Of a stretch of DNA of 47,898 nt, positions 24,967-32,748 are shown one piece after another (the first letter of the stretch is position 1; each line of letters begins with the position of its first letter). A model generated the notes under the pieces. The model made no database searches. It had not been told where the DNA came from and was given only the letters and a program-made list of their open reading frames with translations. The DNA lies in NCBI GenBank assembly GCA_003164675.1, contig PLTX01000039.1, positions 1 through 47,898 on the forward strand, written 5' to 3'. Source of the stretch: Verrucomicrobiota bacterium. Lineage in GTDB: Bacteria; Verrucomicrobiota; Verrucomicrobiia; Palsa-1439. A program made the position numbers and the translations under genes.

Positions 24967-25004
24967 AAAAAAGCAAATGCGGGACAGAATCACGTCTATC
25001 CCGT
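24967..25004 (-). terminator. Terminator of the rplU-rpmA operon
   Basis: The minus strand forms a stem between ACGGGATAGA (24995-25004) and TCTGTCCCGC (24979-24988) with a six-base loop, followed within a few bases by six T residues (24967-24972). It lies 18 bases past the rpmA stop. Confidence 0.75.
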
Positions 25005-25021
25005 CATTCAAGGGAATTGTG

Positions 25022-25288
25022 TTACGACTTGCCGGCCGGAGCGGTGACGGGGTCGATATTGACGCGGCGGCCGTTCTTGTCGAAGCGGACGTGGCCCTCG
25101 GCCAGGGCGAACAGGGTCCAGTCGCGGCCGATGCCGACATTGGTGCCGGCCAGGAACCTCGAACCGCGCTGACGAATAATGATGCCGCCGGCGGTGACGA
25201 GTTCACCGCCAAATCGTTTCACGCCGAGTCGTTTGCTGACGCTGTCGCGTCCGTTGCGTGAACTACCTTGTCCTTTTTTATGGGCCAT
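25022..25288 (-). CDS. rpmA: 50S ribosomal protein L27
   Basis: An 88-residue ribosomal protein whose N-terminus reaches the peptidyl-transferase centre. It starts [16 protein letters not shown] and continues with [21 protein letters not shown] and [16 protein letters not shown], all standard L27 features. There is no N-terminal cleavable extension of the Firmicutes type. It is 27 bases after rplU; the usual third gene, obg, is missing, because a terminator follows. Confidence 0.98.
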   Translation of the reverse strand: MAHKKGQGSSRNGRDSVSKRLGVKRFGGELVTAGGIIIRQRGSRFLAGTNVGIGRDWTLFALAEGHVRFDKNGRRVNIDPVTAPAGKS

Positions 25289-25315
25289 GACGGGTTGCTC
25301 CTGACGACGGTGTTA

Positions 25316-25630
25316 CTATACGATGATTTCTTTGATCTTCAAAACGGTATGATGCGCACGAATGCCCTGTTTGCGGTGGTAACCTTCGCGGCGGCGAAAC
25401 TTGAACGCGATGACCTTCTTCCCCTTTTTATCGGGGTCGACAACCTCGGCGGTCACGCGCGCACCTTTGACGTTGGGCTTGCCGACCTGCACTTTGTCGC
25501 CGTCAGCCACCAATAAAACGTCCTCCAATGCAATCTCCTTGCCCTTCTCGCCATCGAGGAGTTCGACCTCCACAACGTCGCCGGGCTGGACGCGGTATTG
25601 CTTGGCGCCTGTTCGTATAACTGCGTACAT
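25316..25630 (-). CDS. rplU: 50S ribosomal protein L21
   Basis: A 104-residue 23S rRNA-binding protein. It begins MYAVIRTGAKQYRVQPGD and contains KVQVGKPNVKGARVTAEV and the RRREGYHRKQGIRAHHT signature. The ATG at 25630 has GAGGAA six bases upstream; the longer frame to 25681 runs into the promoter. It is the first gene of the rplU-rpmA operon and has a strong promoter at 25666-25694. Confidence 0.98.
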   Translation of the reverse strand: MYAVIRTGAKQYRVQPGDVVEVELLDGEKGKEIALEDVLLVADGDKVQVGKPNVKGARVTAEVVDPDKKGKKVIAFKFRRREGYHRKQGIRAHHTVLKIKEIIV

Positions 25631-25665
25631 GAATGTTTCCTCGTTCCTCTTGGGAAGGGGCGTGA

Positions 25666-25694
25666 AAAATAGCGGAATCACGCCCGTCCGTCAA
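25666..25694 (-). promoter_or_regulatory. rplU-rpmA promoter
   Basis: On the minus strand TTGACG (25689-25694), a 17-base spacer and TATTTT (25666-25671) lie 36 bases before the rplU ATG. A 7-bp hairpin (TCTCGCG/CGCGAGA) just upstream, after the lipoprotein stop, lacks a T-tract. Confidence 0.75.
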
Positions 25695-25736
25695 CGATTA
25701 TCTTACCCCTCTCGCGGTGCTAACGCGAGACCTGTT

Positions 25737-26429
25737 TTATTGACTTACATGCCCCGTAATTTGGGATTGGGTAGGTTGCGATGATGGTTCGGGCACGTCT
25801 TGCAGCTGCTCAATCGTGTCCTGTGCGGCCTGCTTGATGTCCTCGTCCGGGTCATTCAAAAAGCCCTGCAAAATCTGGATTCCGCGCTTGTCCTCCACAT
25901 CTCCCATCCCATCAATGGCTTCCAAACGGACTTCTTTGGGCTGGTCGCCGCGCATGCCGGTGCTCAGGATCGCCAATTTCTTGTCGTTCTGGCCGTCCAC
26001 GTCGGTCAATGAGTTAACCAACTCGATCTTTAGTTCCTGGTCCTTTTCATTCAGAAACAGATGCGCGAGGGCGTCGATGACATCAGCCCCGTCATCATTG
26101 GAGCTGAGTTCGAAAATGATAGAAACGCGCTTCTGGAAATCGGGCGTATTCTGGTATTCGTTCTCCAATTGTTTCACTTGCGCGGCCAACTCCGCCTGCG
26201 TCTGGCCGTCTTCGCTCGTCTGGTTCGTGTCGGCAGCGGAAGCCGACGCGGCCGATGCGACGCTCGTGGTCGCCGGAGGCGGCAAGGCTGGCAGCGGCTG
26301 TGTCGCCGGGAGCGTGGTCACCGAAGGCGGTGGCACCGGCGCCTCTTGGGATTCTTTCTTCGAACAACCGGCCACGGCCAACAGTACGACAGCCACCGCG
26401 GTGGCAACGGCCAATGGAACACGTTTCAT
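25737..26429 (-). CDS. HEAT-like repeat lipoprotein
   Basis: A 230-residue predicted lipoprotein. The signal peptide MKRVPLAVATAVAVVLLAVAG precedes the lipobox cysteine (AVAGC, residue 22). A proline- and alanine-rich linker (residues 30-75) leads to a helical region with two HEAT-like units: DVIDALAHLFLNEKDQELK and VRLEAIDGMGDVEDKRG with GFLNDPDEDIKQAAQDTIEQL. Such units usually bind proteins. The ATG at 26429 is chosen for the signal peptide; the frame is open to 26714. It is probably attached to the outer membrane, and its role is unknown. rplU downstream has its own promoter. Confidence 0.82.
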   Translation of the reverse strand: MKRVPLAVATAVAVVLLAVAGCSKKESQEAPVPPPSVTTLPATQPLPALPPPATTSVASAASASAADTNQTSEDGQTQAELAAQVKQLENEYQNTPDFQKRVSIIFELSSNDDGADVIDALAHLFLNEKDQELKIELVNSLTDVDGQNDKKLAILSTGMRGDQPKEVRLEAIDGMGDVEDKRGIQILQGFLNDPDEDIKQAAQDTIEQLQDVPEPSSQPTQSQITGHVSQ

Positions 26430-26616
26430 GTTGTTTGTCGCTCTTTCCATATTGTCGGGTAGCATACTCGCGGCGCGGTCGCTCGTCCAGCCTGCGTTAC
26501 ACCCCCCATGCGTTCGACCGCCTCTTGATACAGCCACCATCCCGGTTGTGCGGTCGTAGTATGCCGCAAGCCGAGCACGACGGAGCCGAAGCCCCGATAT
26601 CCCCACTGGTTTGCGA

Positions 26617-29600
26617 CTAGCTGGGCGGAACGTACAATCTAAATACGGTGCCGCATCCACCGTCGCAATTAGAGCTAGACCCGCCGTTCGGGGTCGTGCC
26701 GTAGAAATTGCCATCGCTGCCCTGTATCAGCATCGCACCGTTTATACCGGTGGTAAAGCTATACACTATGCTCATCGAGCCTCCTGAAGTGATCTCGAAC
26801 ACGGTGCCAAAGCCGTTCGCCCCGCCTTGAGTGGTGGTCCCGTAGAAATTGCCGTCACCGACTTGGACCAGTTCCGCAGATGGCAGCGAACCGTCAGTAC
26901 CGCCGGTGAAGCTATACAGGGTGGTCAGTACGCCTGCTGGACTGATCTTAAACACGCTGCCATTGTCGCTTGTCCCGCCGCTCGGGGTCGTGCCATAGAA
27001 ATTGCCATCGCTGCCTTGCACCAGACCCCCACAACTTGCAGTGCCGGTGAAGCTATACAAAGTGGTCAGTGTGCCTGCTGGGCTGATCTTGAACACGGTG
27101 CCATTACCATTCAGAAAACCGCCCACCCCGCCATCGGAAGTCGTGCCGTAGAAATTTCCATCACTGCCATGGACAAGGGTTGCATACGGCGTGTCACCGT
27201 CAGTACCGACCGTAAAGTTATACAGGGTGGTCAGCGTGCCTGTTGGGCTGATCTTGAACACGGTGCCGCAGCCACCAAGGCAAACGCCGCCGCCGCCGGC
27301 GGTCGTCCCATAGAAATTGCCGTCGCTGCCCTGGACAAGGCTCGCATACGGCTTTTCACTGTAATCGAAGGTAAAGGTATGCAGGGTGGTCAGTGCACCT
27401 GCTGGGCTGATCTTGAACACGGTGCTGCAGCCCCCTTCGCAGTCACCCGACCCGCCTTGAGTAGTCGTGCCGTAGAAATTGCCGTCACTGCCCCGGACAA
27501 GAGCGGCTTCTGGATTCGCCCCATCCGGACTGTCGAACGTGTAGAGGGTCGTAAAGCTGCCGCCTGGGCTGATCTTGAACACCGTGCCACTATAGTACGT
27601 CGCACCTTCGGAGGTCGTGCCGTAGAAATTACCGTCGCTACCTTGCACTAACGCTGCTTCTGGGGCGTAACCGTCCGCAAGTCCTGTAAACGAGTAAAGG
27701 ATGGTGACGGATGCCTCCGATCCACTCGATACCGACGTCGTTGTGAACGCCATATCAACTCCATTCGTGTAGCCCGCGCTGTTGCTCGCTACGAGTTGAT
27801 AATGGTAGGCAGTGTCGAGGCTGAGGGCCGTCAGAGTGAAGGTCACGTCGCTGCTGCTGGCGCCGCTGCCAATTGATTGAGGCAAAGTATGATTGCCATA
27901 AGCGGTGGTCGTGCCCCACTGAAAGTACACAGTGGTGGCCAGTCCATTCGGATTGACAGATCCATTTAGTGTCACTGAATTAGAGGTGACGGCACTCGCA
28001 AACAATGTGTTAGCAGCCGGTCGTTGGTTAACGAACGGACCGACACTCTGAATGACATTTGGGCTGCACACGAGTTGTATGTGCCATAGGTCTACACTTA
28101 CCGCGGAGAGACTGGGCAGTCCGGATTCCTGACCTTCGGCACTGGGTACTGGAACAACGGTGTCGTTTGGTGTTGATCCGAAGACGAGTGTGTTTAGCCA
28201 ATCGGGAAGCTCTGAGTGCGTGCCCGCCACGGCAAGCACTATCCTGCTAGGTTGGGGCCGGCTGCTAAAACTACTGCGTATGCTAGCAAGCACGGGACTT
28301 GAAGTTTGGAGATCGGCAACAAAGGGGCTGTGGGCAATTGTGCACAGTGGCACCAACTCCAGATCCGCAAGAGGGTCGATAGTCGAAAAGCCTGCGAGAA
28401 GTACCGTCACAAGCGTCGGGGCATCGTTGGCTACAGGTGTCCCCATAATCGGCGATCCCAGAAGCACCACGTTATTGACGGAGAGCGCCGTCATTGACGC
28501 AGCAGAAAGTGTGACCGGCCCTCCTTCACTGTGTGCCTCGATGTCGGCGCTTGCGAGACCATCCGACTGTAGTTCGTTCAAGAAAATGGCTAAGTTGGTT
28601 CCACTTGTTTCAATTCCTTGCGTCCAGTTGTAATTGAACCCAACAGCTTGTTGGTAGCTTCCTGCAGTCAAAATGTCATCCACGCAATCAAATGCACCCT
28701 GAACGCTTGAAAGCATTCCGTGAACTACTACCAGAGTCCGCTTGCTTGGATCAAAGCCGACAGGCGCTGAACTAGTCGGGAAGAGAACCCACTGAGACGC
28801 CGACGTGTCCCAGAACTGGCCTCCGAAGCTTGAAGCTGGCGCTGATGATTGCCGTCGAGCAGCCGTCTGCGAAGCAGTATTCGGCAAAGCATTCTGCGCC
28901 TCCTGCTGCGCTGGCTGGCTTCCACTCGTATTCACAAGAGCAACCACATAGTTCTGCGCCTCCGCGCCAAACTGTGAGATTACCGGTTGGAGAAGGCTTA
29001 GCGGGATGTTGATCGTAGCGACTTGGTTCGTTATGTCCACGGTTCCCGGAACACCCAAGAAATAATTTGTGCCACCAATGTCAAAAACAATTACAGGAAC
29101 TGCACCGTCGAGGCCATTCTGCAAGCTGTTCGTCAGGCTTAGCGTGTATTCAATAGAGCCCGCGTTTGTACACGGGGAACCTTGAAGCACTGTCGCAAGT
29201 GAAGGTCCGAACGTCCCAATGGATTGATTGGGCGGTTGCGACGGGAACGAAGACCACTGTGAAACTGTGATTGTTTGATCGGCCGGAAGAACATCGGAGG
29301 GAATCGAGACGCTAGTACCATTGGTGAGCGTTATGGTGCCGCCCGATAATGCTGAAATGGTTTGGTTCGTTGTTACGAGTTCTTGCGCCACTGCTAGCCC
29401 GGATCCCGTGACGCTCGCCCCAAATGCTTTCCCTCGCCAGGACATAGCGTAGTCCCCACCACTCGCCGTACCGCTGCCTGACCAACTAAAGTTGGCACCC
29501 TTCAGATTCAACTGGAGCGTCGATTTGGATTTGCCCTTTACCGTTACAGGCAGCTGCACACTACAGAAGCTGACACTGCCCTGTCCCGTTACCGACCCCT

Positions 29601-30075
29601 TACTGCTTGCAACCGTGGCTACATTCACATGGGCAATCAATGGCGAGGCGGCTGACACATCAAGAGTGAAAGTGCCGCTGCCTACTGAGATGGCTCCCTT
29701 ACCCTTTGTCGTCCCGTCGAAACTCTGACCCTGCAAGGTGCCTTTGAACGTAATTCTGTCGCTGCCCGCGCTAGCAGTCAGGGAAATCTGCGTCAAACTC
29801 GCAGTGGCCTTGTGTTTGCCAGTGACGGTGAATTCAACCCCGCCAATCGAAAGCTGACCGGTGAGAAGGCCGCTAGGACCGATCGCAAGACTTATCGTGC
29901 CAGTGCTGGTTCCTGATTTAGATGTGACCGAAATCGGAAAGCTGCCGTTCAGGCAATATGGGGCGAACTGCGCATCAAATTGATACCCCATAGCAAAAGA
30001 AGATGTGAGCGGAAAAGTAATACACAGACCCAACAGAAGAACTGCCAATGCGGATTTGATCAAGAGATTCTTCAT
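26617..30075 (-). CDS. Large exported protein: lipase-like domain, fibronectin-like domain and seven GloVer repeats
   Basis: A 1152-residue secreted protein with signal peptide MKNLLIKSALAVLLLGLCI. Residues about 30-430 are beta-rich and not recognised. An alpha/beta hydrolase-like segment follows: LVVVHGMLSSVQGAF near residue 450 and the nucleophile elbow IEAHSEGGPV near 515. A fibronectin type III-like segment (about 700-785) contains NPNGLATTVYFQWGTTTAYG. Residues about 790-1152 hold seven repeats with the core SDGNFYGTT and TVFKISPAGTLTTLYSF, the Gloeo/Verruco (TIGR03803-type) repeat. Seven 45-55-residue units would suit a beta-propeller. GGTGAGG precedes the ATG closely. Expression should come from the promoter-leader cassette at 30083-30228. 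I infer a surface or secreted hydrolase; substrate is unknown. Confidence 0.9.
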   Translation of the reverse strand: MKNLLIKSALAVLLLGLCITFPLTSSFAMGYQFDAQFAPYCLNGSFPISVTSKSGTSTGTISLAIGPSGLLTGQLSIGGVEFTVTGKHKATASLTQISLTASAGSDRITFKGTLQGQSFDGTTKGKGAISVGSGTFTLDVSAASPLIAHVNVATVASSKGSVTGQGSVSFCSVQLPVTVKGKSKSTLQLNLKGANFSWSGSGTASGGDYAMSWRGKAFGASVTGSGLAVAQELVTTNQTISALSGGTITLTNGTSVSIPSDVLPADQTITVSQWSSFPSQPPNQSIGTFGPSLATVLQGSPCTNAGSIEYTLSLTNSLQNGLDGAVPVIVFDIGGTNYFLGVPGTVDITNQVATINIPLSLLQPVISQFGAEAQNYVVALVNTSGSQPAQQEAQNALPNTASQTAARRQSSAPASSFGGQFWDTSASQWVLFPTSSAPVGFDPSKRTLVVVHGMLSSVQGAFDCVDDILTAGSYQQAVGFNYNWTQGIETSGTNLAIFLNELQSDGLASADIEAHSEGGPVTLSAASMTALSVNNVVLLGSPIMGTPVANDAPTLVTVLLAGFSTIDPLADLELVPLCTIAHSPFVADLQTSSPVLASIRSSFSSRPQPSRIVLAVAGTHSELPDWLNTLVFGSTPNDTVVPVPSAEGQESGLPSLSAVSVDLWHIQLVCSPNVIQSVGPFVNQRPAANTLFASAVTSNSVTLNGSVNPNGLATTVYFQWGTTTAYGNHTLPQSIGSGASSSDVTFTLTALSLDTAYHYQLVASNSAGYTNGVDMAFTTTSVSSGSEASVTILYSFTGLADGYAPEAALVQGSDGNFYGTTSEGATYYSGTVFKISPGGSFTTLYTFDSPDGANPEAALVRGSDGNFYGTTTQGGSGDCEGGCSTVFKISPAGALTTLHTFTFDYSEKPYASLVQGSDGNFYGTTAGGGGVCLGGCGTVFKISPTGTLTTLYNFTVGTDGDTPYATLVHGSDGNFYGTTSDGGVGGFLNGNGTVFKISPAGTLTTLYSFTGTASCGGLVQGSDGNFYGTTPSGGTSDNGSVFKISPAGVLTTLYSFTGGTDGSLPSAELVQVGDGNFYGTTTQGGANGFGTVFEITSGGSMSIVYSFTTGINGAMLIQGSDGNFYGTTPNGGSSSNCDGGCGTVFRLYVPPS
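26640..27700 (-). repeat. Seven GloVer repeat units within the coding region
   Basis: The word GTAGAAATTGCC or close variants on the plus strand (encoding GNFYGT) recurs seven times at intervals of about 130-170 bases. The units are diverged from one another, so they are an old protein repeat and not a recent tandem duplication. Confidence 0.85.
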
Positions 30076-30082
30076 TCCTCAC

Positions 30083-30193
30083 CTCAGTTTTGGTTTATGA
30101 GGACAACTCGCCTCACAACGATTCCAGTTCCTACTCCTAGCCTCGCGCAGACAGGGCGCTCTGGAGCCCAAGAAGAAGGGCCCACGGGGCGAT
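30083..30193 (-). ncRNA. Structured 5' leader, copy A (upstream of the GloVer-repeat gene)
   Basis: The predicted transcript from about 30193 to the start codon shares a conserved core with copy B at 31222-31330. The core is CTTGGGCTC (30164-30172), GCGC, a seven-base loop, GCGC, then GAGGCTAGG (30136-30144). CTTGGGCTC pairs with GAGGCTAGG around the GCGC/GCGC hairpin. A separate CCTCA/TGAGG pairing near the 3' end would cover part of the ribosome site. I do not recognise a known riboswitch class. Confidence 0.5.
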
Positions 30194-30199
30194 TGCCGG

Positions 30200-30228
30200 A
30201 TTTAACTACTTGCCGATTGAGGTATCAA
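30200..30228 (-). promoter_or_regulatory. Promoter of leader copy A
   Basis: On the minus strand TTGATA (30223-30228), 17 bases and TTAAAT (30200-30205). It aligns with the copy B promoter at 31337-31365, including the bases just after -10 (AAATCCG). Confidence 0.65.
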
Positions 30229-30257
30229 GGAGTCGCCGCGACCGCCCCCGCTCCAAA

Positions 30258-31142
30258 TCATTTCTTTTCCTTCAGTCCCGTCTGAACTCCGAAACAAAAG
30301 CCTTTACCCGGTCCGCCAGCAGTATAGCCAAAGCCCACGACAGTAGAACCGCCTGAATAAAGAATGCAATACTCTCCATCAGCGAGTTCACTCTTGGGCG
30401 TCACCTTGTAAACACCGTTGTCGATTCTCTGATAATCAGTTTCTTCAACCTGCTTACTATCAAAGCCGCTGGACGAACTCATGCCCACCTTGCCGATCAC
30501 AACCCGTCGCTCGTTATGCTCCTGGCGAACTTCCATCTTCAGGAGAGCAAAATCTTCAGGACTGGTGGCCGAGCGACTGGAGTCGCTGAGACCCGACTGA
30601 CTCTTCTCGAAGTAGAAGTAAAAAATTGGGAGCGAGGTATTCAGTTGGAGCTTGGAATGCGCGGGAGTCATCACGGCTCTGGCCTTAGAAGTCTGACCAT
30701 ATAAGGCAAAGAGCGGAACACCTGTTTTGGTTTGGCTGAACACCGAAGGTTCGATCTTGGTCATCGTTTTTTTCCCATCTGCTTCTTGATATAGCCAAAT
30801 GCCAGGATCGTGAGGTGAGGCGGGGTCGTTCGGATCGGCGGGCTCGGCCGGCACGGGTGCGGGAGTCGTGGTGAGGGCCGGAGTCTGGGCAGCGATCATC
30901 GCTTGGATGAGTGCGTCCGACACCTGCGCCTGCTTCAACTCCTTCAGCCCGGCGATGCTCGTGTCGAAATTGCACTTGGAGGTCTTGATCTTGCCAATGA
31001 TCACGTCGTCCCCGAGACCCAACCCTTTCATCTCGACAATGGAGGCATTCGTAAGCACTTCGTCCACCGCCAGCGAAGGCGTGGCCGATGACACAATCCA
31101 CGCAATGGAAACCGCTGCACATAGAATGAGGGTGTTTTTCAT
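30258..31142 (-). CDS. Exported hypothetical protein with a helical N-terminal module
   Basis: A 294-residue secreted protein; the signal peptide MKNTLILCAAVSIAWIVSSA ends near SLA. The first mature module reads LTNASIVEMKGLGLGDDVII, then IAGLKELKQAQVSDALIQAMI, a helical unit common at the start of exported bacterial proteins of unknown role. A threonine-proline linker (about residues 88-110) leads to a beta-rich domain beginning GIWLYQEADGKKTM that ends with GYTAGGPGKGFCFGV. I recognise no catalytic motif. It is transcribed from leader copy B and lies upstream of the GloVer gene, which has its own promoter. Confidence 0.85.
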   Translation of the reverse strand: MKNTLILCAAVSIAWIVSSATPSLAVDEVLTNASIVEMKGLGLGDDVIIGKIKTSKCNFDTSIAGLKELKQAQVSDALIQAMIAAQTPALTTTPAPVPAEPADPNDPASPHDPGIWLYQEADGKKTMTKIEPSVFSQTKTGVPLFALYGQTSKARAVMTPAHSKLQLNTSLPIFYFYFEKSQSGLSDSSRSATSPEDFALLKMEVRQEHNERRVVIGKVGMSSSSGFDSKQVEETDYQRIDNGVYKVTPKSELADGEYCILYSGGSTVVGFGYTAGGPGKGFCFGVQTGLKEKK

Positions 31143-31158
31143 AACAAGCTATATCCTT

Positions 31159-31224
31159 TCACTTCGCCGTGCCGGATTTTCCGGCTTTGGCGGTGTAGAG
31201 CAACATGCCGTGCATTAGATTCAT
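31159..31224 (-). CDS. Upstream ORF (21 residues) in leader copy B
   Basis: The peptide is MNLMHGMLLYTAKAGKSG followed by TAK. It begins four bases after GGAGG, a good ribosome site, and stops 16 bases before the ATG of the exported protein gene, so translational coupling is possible. The coding region contains the hairpin GCCGGA/TCCGGC. The ribosome site and the first base of its ATG fall in the 3' strand of the helix that closes the leader (31224-31231 with 31309-31316). Copy A has no equivalent ORF. It could be a leader peptide or a chance frame. Confidence 0.4.
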   Translation of the reverse strand: MNLMHGMLLYTAKAGKSGTAK

Positions 31225-31330
31225 AGGGCCTCCGCAATCGCCTCGCAAAGCTGTCCGGTGTCCTGCTCCTGGCCTCGCGCAGACGTGGCGCTTTGAGCCC
31301 AAGAAGAAAGGCCCTACAAATGGGATAACG
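31222..31330 (-). ncRNA. Structured 5' leader, copy B
   Basis: Same core as copy A: CTTGGGCTC (31295-31303), GCGC hairpin with a seven-base loop, GAGGCCAGG (31268-31276). In copy B a perfect 8-bp helix TAGGGCCT/AGGCCCTA encloses the whole element. A position that is GC in copy B is GU in copy A, so pairing is preserved. Loop bases differ. Confidence 0.5.
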
Positions 31331-31336
31331 TGCGGA

Positions 31337-31365
31337 TTTATAGTTTATCGGGGTGCCGATTTCAA
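31337..31365 (-). promoter_or_regulatory. Promoter of leader copy B
   Basis: On the minus strand TTGAAA (31360-31365), 17 bases and TATAAA (31337-31342), close to the sigma-70 consensus. The predicted start is near 31330, giving a leader of about 188 bases. Confidence 0.75.
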
Positions 31366-31408
31366 GACATTTCCGCGCCACAAAATCCTCGCATCTCCAA
31401 TGCAGATT

Positions 31409-31462
31409 ACGCCCCAATAGGCCGTTTAAGTCAAGACTGTTTTGACGCCTTAATAGGGCGTG
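31409..31462. promoter_or_regulatory. Long imperfect palindrome before the XRE regulator
   Basis: ACGCCCCAATAGGC (from 31409) is mirrored by GCCTTAATAGGGCGT, which reaches the GTG start of the regulator, and GTCAA/TTGAC form an inner pair around GACTGTT. The structure covers about 50 bases in the gap between two divergent genes and looks like an operator for the regulator itself. Confidence 0.5.
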
Positions 31463-31696
31463 CCTGCCAAAAAAGAGATTCGCGCGCAGCTTGAACGATT
31501 CGGCGCGAACGTCCGCCGGGAGCGGTACGCCAGGGGACTGACGCAGCAGCAGTTCGCCGAATCGGTGGATTTGAATATCCGCACCGTCCAGAAGATCGAG
31601 GCGGGCGACATCAATATCCTTCTGACCACGTTGCTGCGCATCCAGCGCGCGTTGCGGTGCCGCTGGAGCAAGCTGGTCGGTGGCGAGGACACGTAG
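31460..31696 (+). CDS. Small XRE-type helix-turn-helix regulator
   Basis: A 78-residue DNA-binding protein consisting almost wholly of one Cro/C1-type HTH domain: FGANVRRERYARGLTQQQFA, then ESVDLNIRTVQKIEAGDINI and TLLRIQRALRC. The only start is the GTG at 31460, and no ribosome site is visible because a palindrome occupies that place, so the message may be leaderless. It diverges from the exported-protein gene with leader copy B, making autoregulation and control of that gene plausible. There is no adjacent toxin gene. Confidence 0.82.
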   Translation: MPAKKEIRAQLERFGANVRRERYARGLTQQQFAESVDLNIRTVQKIEAGDINILLTTLLRIQRALRCRWSKLVGGEDT

Positions 31697-31713
31697 CGAT
31701 TCCGCAAGCACTT

Positions 31714-31779
31714 TGTAACGGCGCTCTGTGAGCGCCGAGCATTTCGACCGCACGCCGGCGGTCACAGACCGCCGCTACA
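31714..31779. repeat. Paired palindromic repeat unit
   Basis: Two hairpins, CGGCGCTC-tgt-GAGCGCCG and CGGCGGTC-aca-GACCGCCG, face each other, flanked by TGTAA and CTACA, so the whole 66 bases is an inverted repeat. Where the two arms differ, the changes keep the pairing. A related element occurs at 19156-19178. Confidence 0.75.
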
Positions 31780-31870
31780 GTCGGCAACGGCTTCGTGATC
31801 TTCGTGTTCATCGTGGTGAAGCCATTCGGAAGAGCCGGGGATGAATGGCGATCATGCCGGAGCGCGGGTC

Positions 31871-32644
31871 TCACACCCATTCCAACAACTGACCGAGGTT
31901 GTGGATCACCAGATCGGGCTTGATGGCGGAGTCGGCGACGGCTTCAGGCGCGAACAGAATGGTGCGGAACCCGACGTGTTGCGCCGGCGCCACATCGTTG
32001 GTCAGCGAATTGCCGACGAACGCGCAGTCGTCGGGCATGATGTTCCCCTTCGTCAGGGCTTCGACCGCGCGGTGGAAAGCCGCGGGATCAGGTTTCGCCA
32101 CGCCGAGTTCGAACGAGAAAAACACCAGCCGCACGTCGAAAATGGACTCATAGGTGCGAATCGCCCCGTGACTCTCTTCGTCCAACAGGTCCGACAATTC
32201 GATGGGCGTGTAGAATTGCCCGTTGGAGATGATCCCGTGCCGCACGCCGCGCTTCTTGAGCGTCGTCAACACGTCGAACGCGCGGAATTGAAGCTCCTTC
32301 GGATTGGCCTGGCGCTCGAAGAACAGCGCCACCTCGCGGGCAAAACTCATCGTCGGCGGCTCGTCCGACTCAAATTTTTCGAGGATCTTGAACCAGATTT
32401 CGTCCACGCGCACTTCGGGATGAGCGTTGCCTTCCGCAGTCCGCACCTCGCGCTCGGCCTGGATCCCACGCAGGAACAATTCGTGCAACTGGCCGGGGGC
32501 CGCGCGAAGGCTGAAATTCCTTGCCGTCCGGTCAAACGCCATGCGCAATTCGTCTTCGCGTTTGAGCAGCGAGTCCAGATCGCCGCGGCGCGAGGTGACG
32601 AGCGTGCCGTACACGTCCCAGAAGATGACTTTCGTATCGCTCAT
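31871..32644 (-). CDS. HAD-superfamily hydrolase
   Basis: A 257-residue phosphatase-like or dehalogenase-like enzyme. Motif I is VIFWDVYGTLV, with Tyr in place of the second Asp, as in the haloacid dehalogenase branch. Motif II is GIISNGQF, motif III the lysine in GVAKPDPAAF, and motif IV FVGNSLTNDV. A helical cap lies between motifs I and II. The missing second Asp makes a classic phosphatase less likely than a dehalogenase-like or atypical activity. Start: ATG at 32644 directly at the first strand. A dispersed palindromic repeat lies upstream (32749-32831), separating it from the Lrp-type gene. Confidence 0.88.
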   Translation of the reverse strand: MSDTKVIFWDVYGTLVTSRRGDLDSLLKREDELRMAFDRTARNFSLRAAPGQLHELFLRGIQAEREVRTAEGNAHPEVRVDEIWFKILEKFESDEPPTMSFAREVALFFERQANPKELQFRAFDVLTTLKKRGVRHGIISNGQFYTPIELSDLLDEESHGAIRTYESIFDVRLVFFSFELGVAKPDPAAFHRAVEALTKGNIMPDDCAFVGNSLTNDVAPAQHVGFRTILFAPEAVADSAIKPDLVIHNLGQLLEWV

Positions 32645-32748
32645 GTGCCGGCAAGTCTACAATCGGGCCACGCTGACGCGAAGCACTTTGTGCGGCCCGG
32701 GGCCGCGACACATCTGATTTGATGGGGAATATCGGTCAGCAGGAAGAA

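Noticed and set aside
26640-27700. Regular repeats in the GloVer region considered as a CRISPR array
   Set aside because: Units are long, diverged and fully coding.
30076-30258. Leader copy A tested against TPP, cobalamin, SAM, c-di-GMP, fluoride and ydaO riboswitch signatures
   Set aside because: None of the conserved blocks I know for these classes is present, so no known class was assigned.
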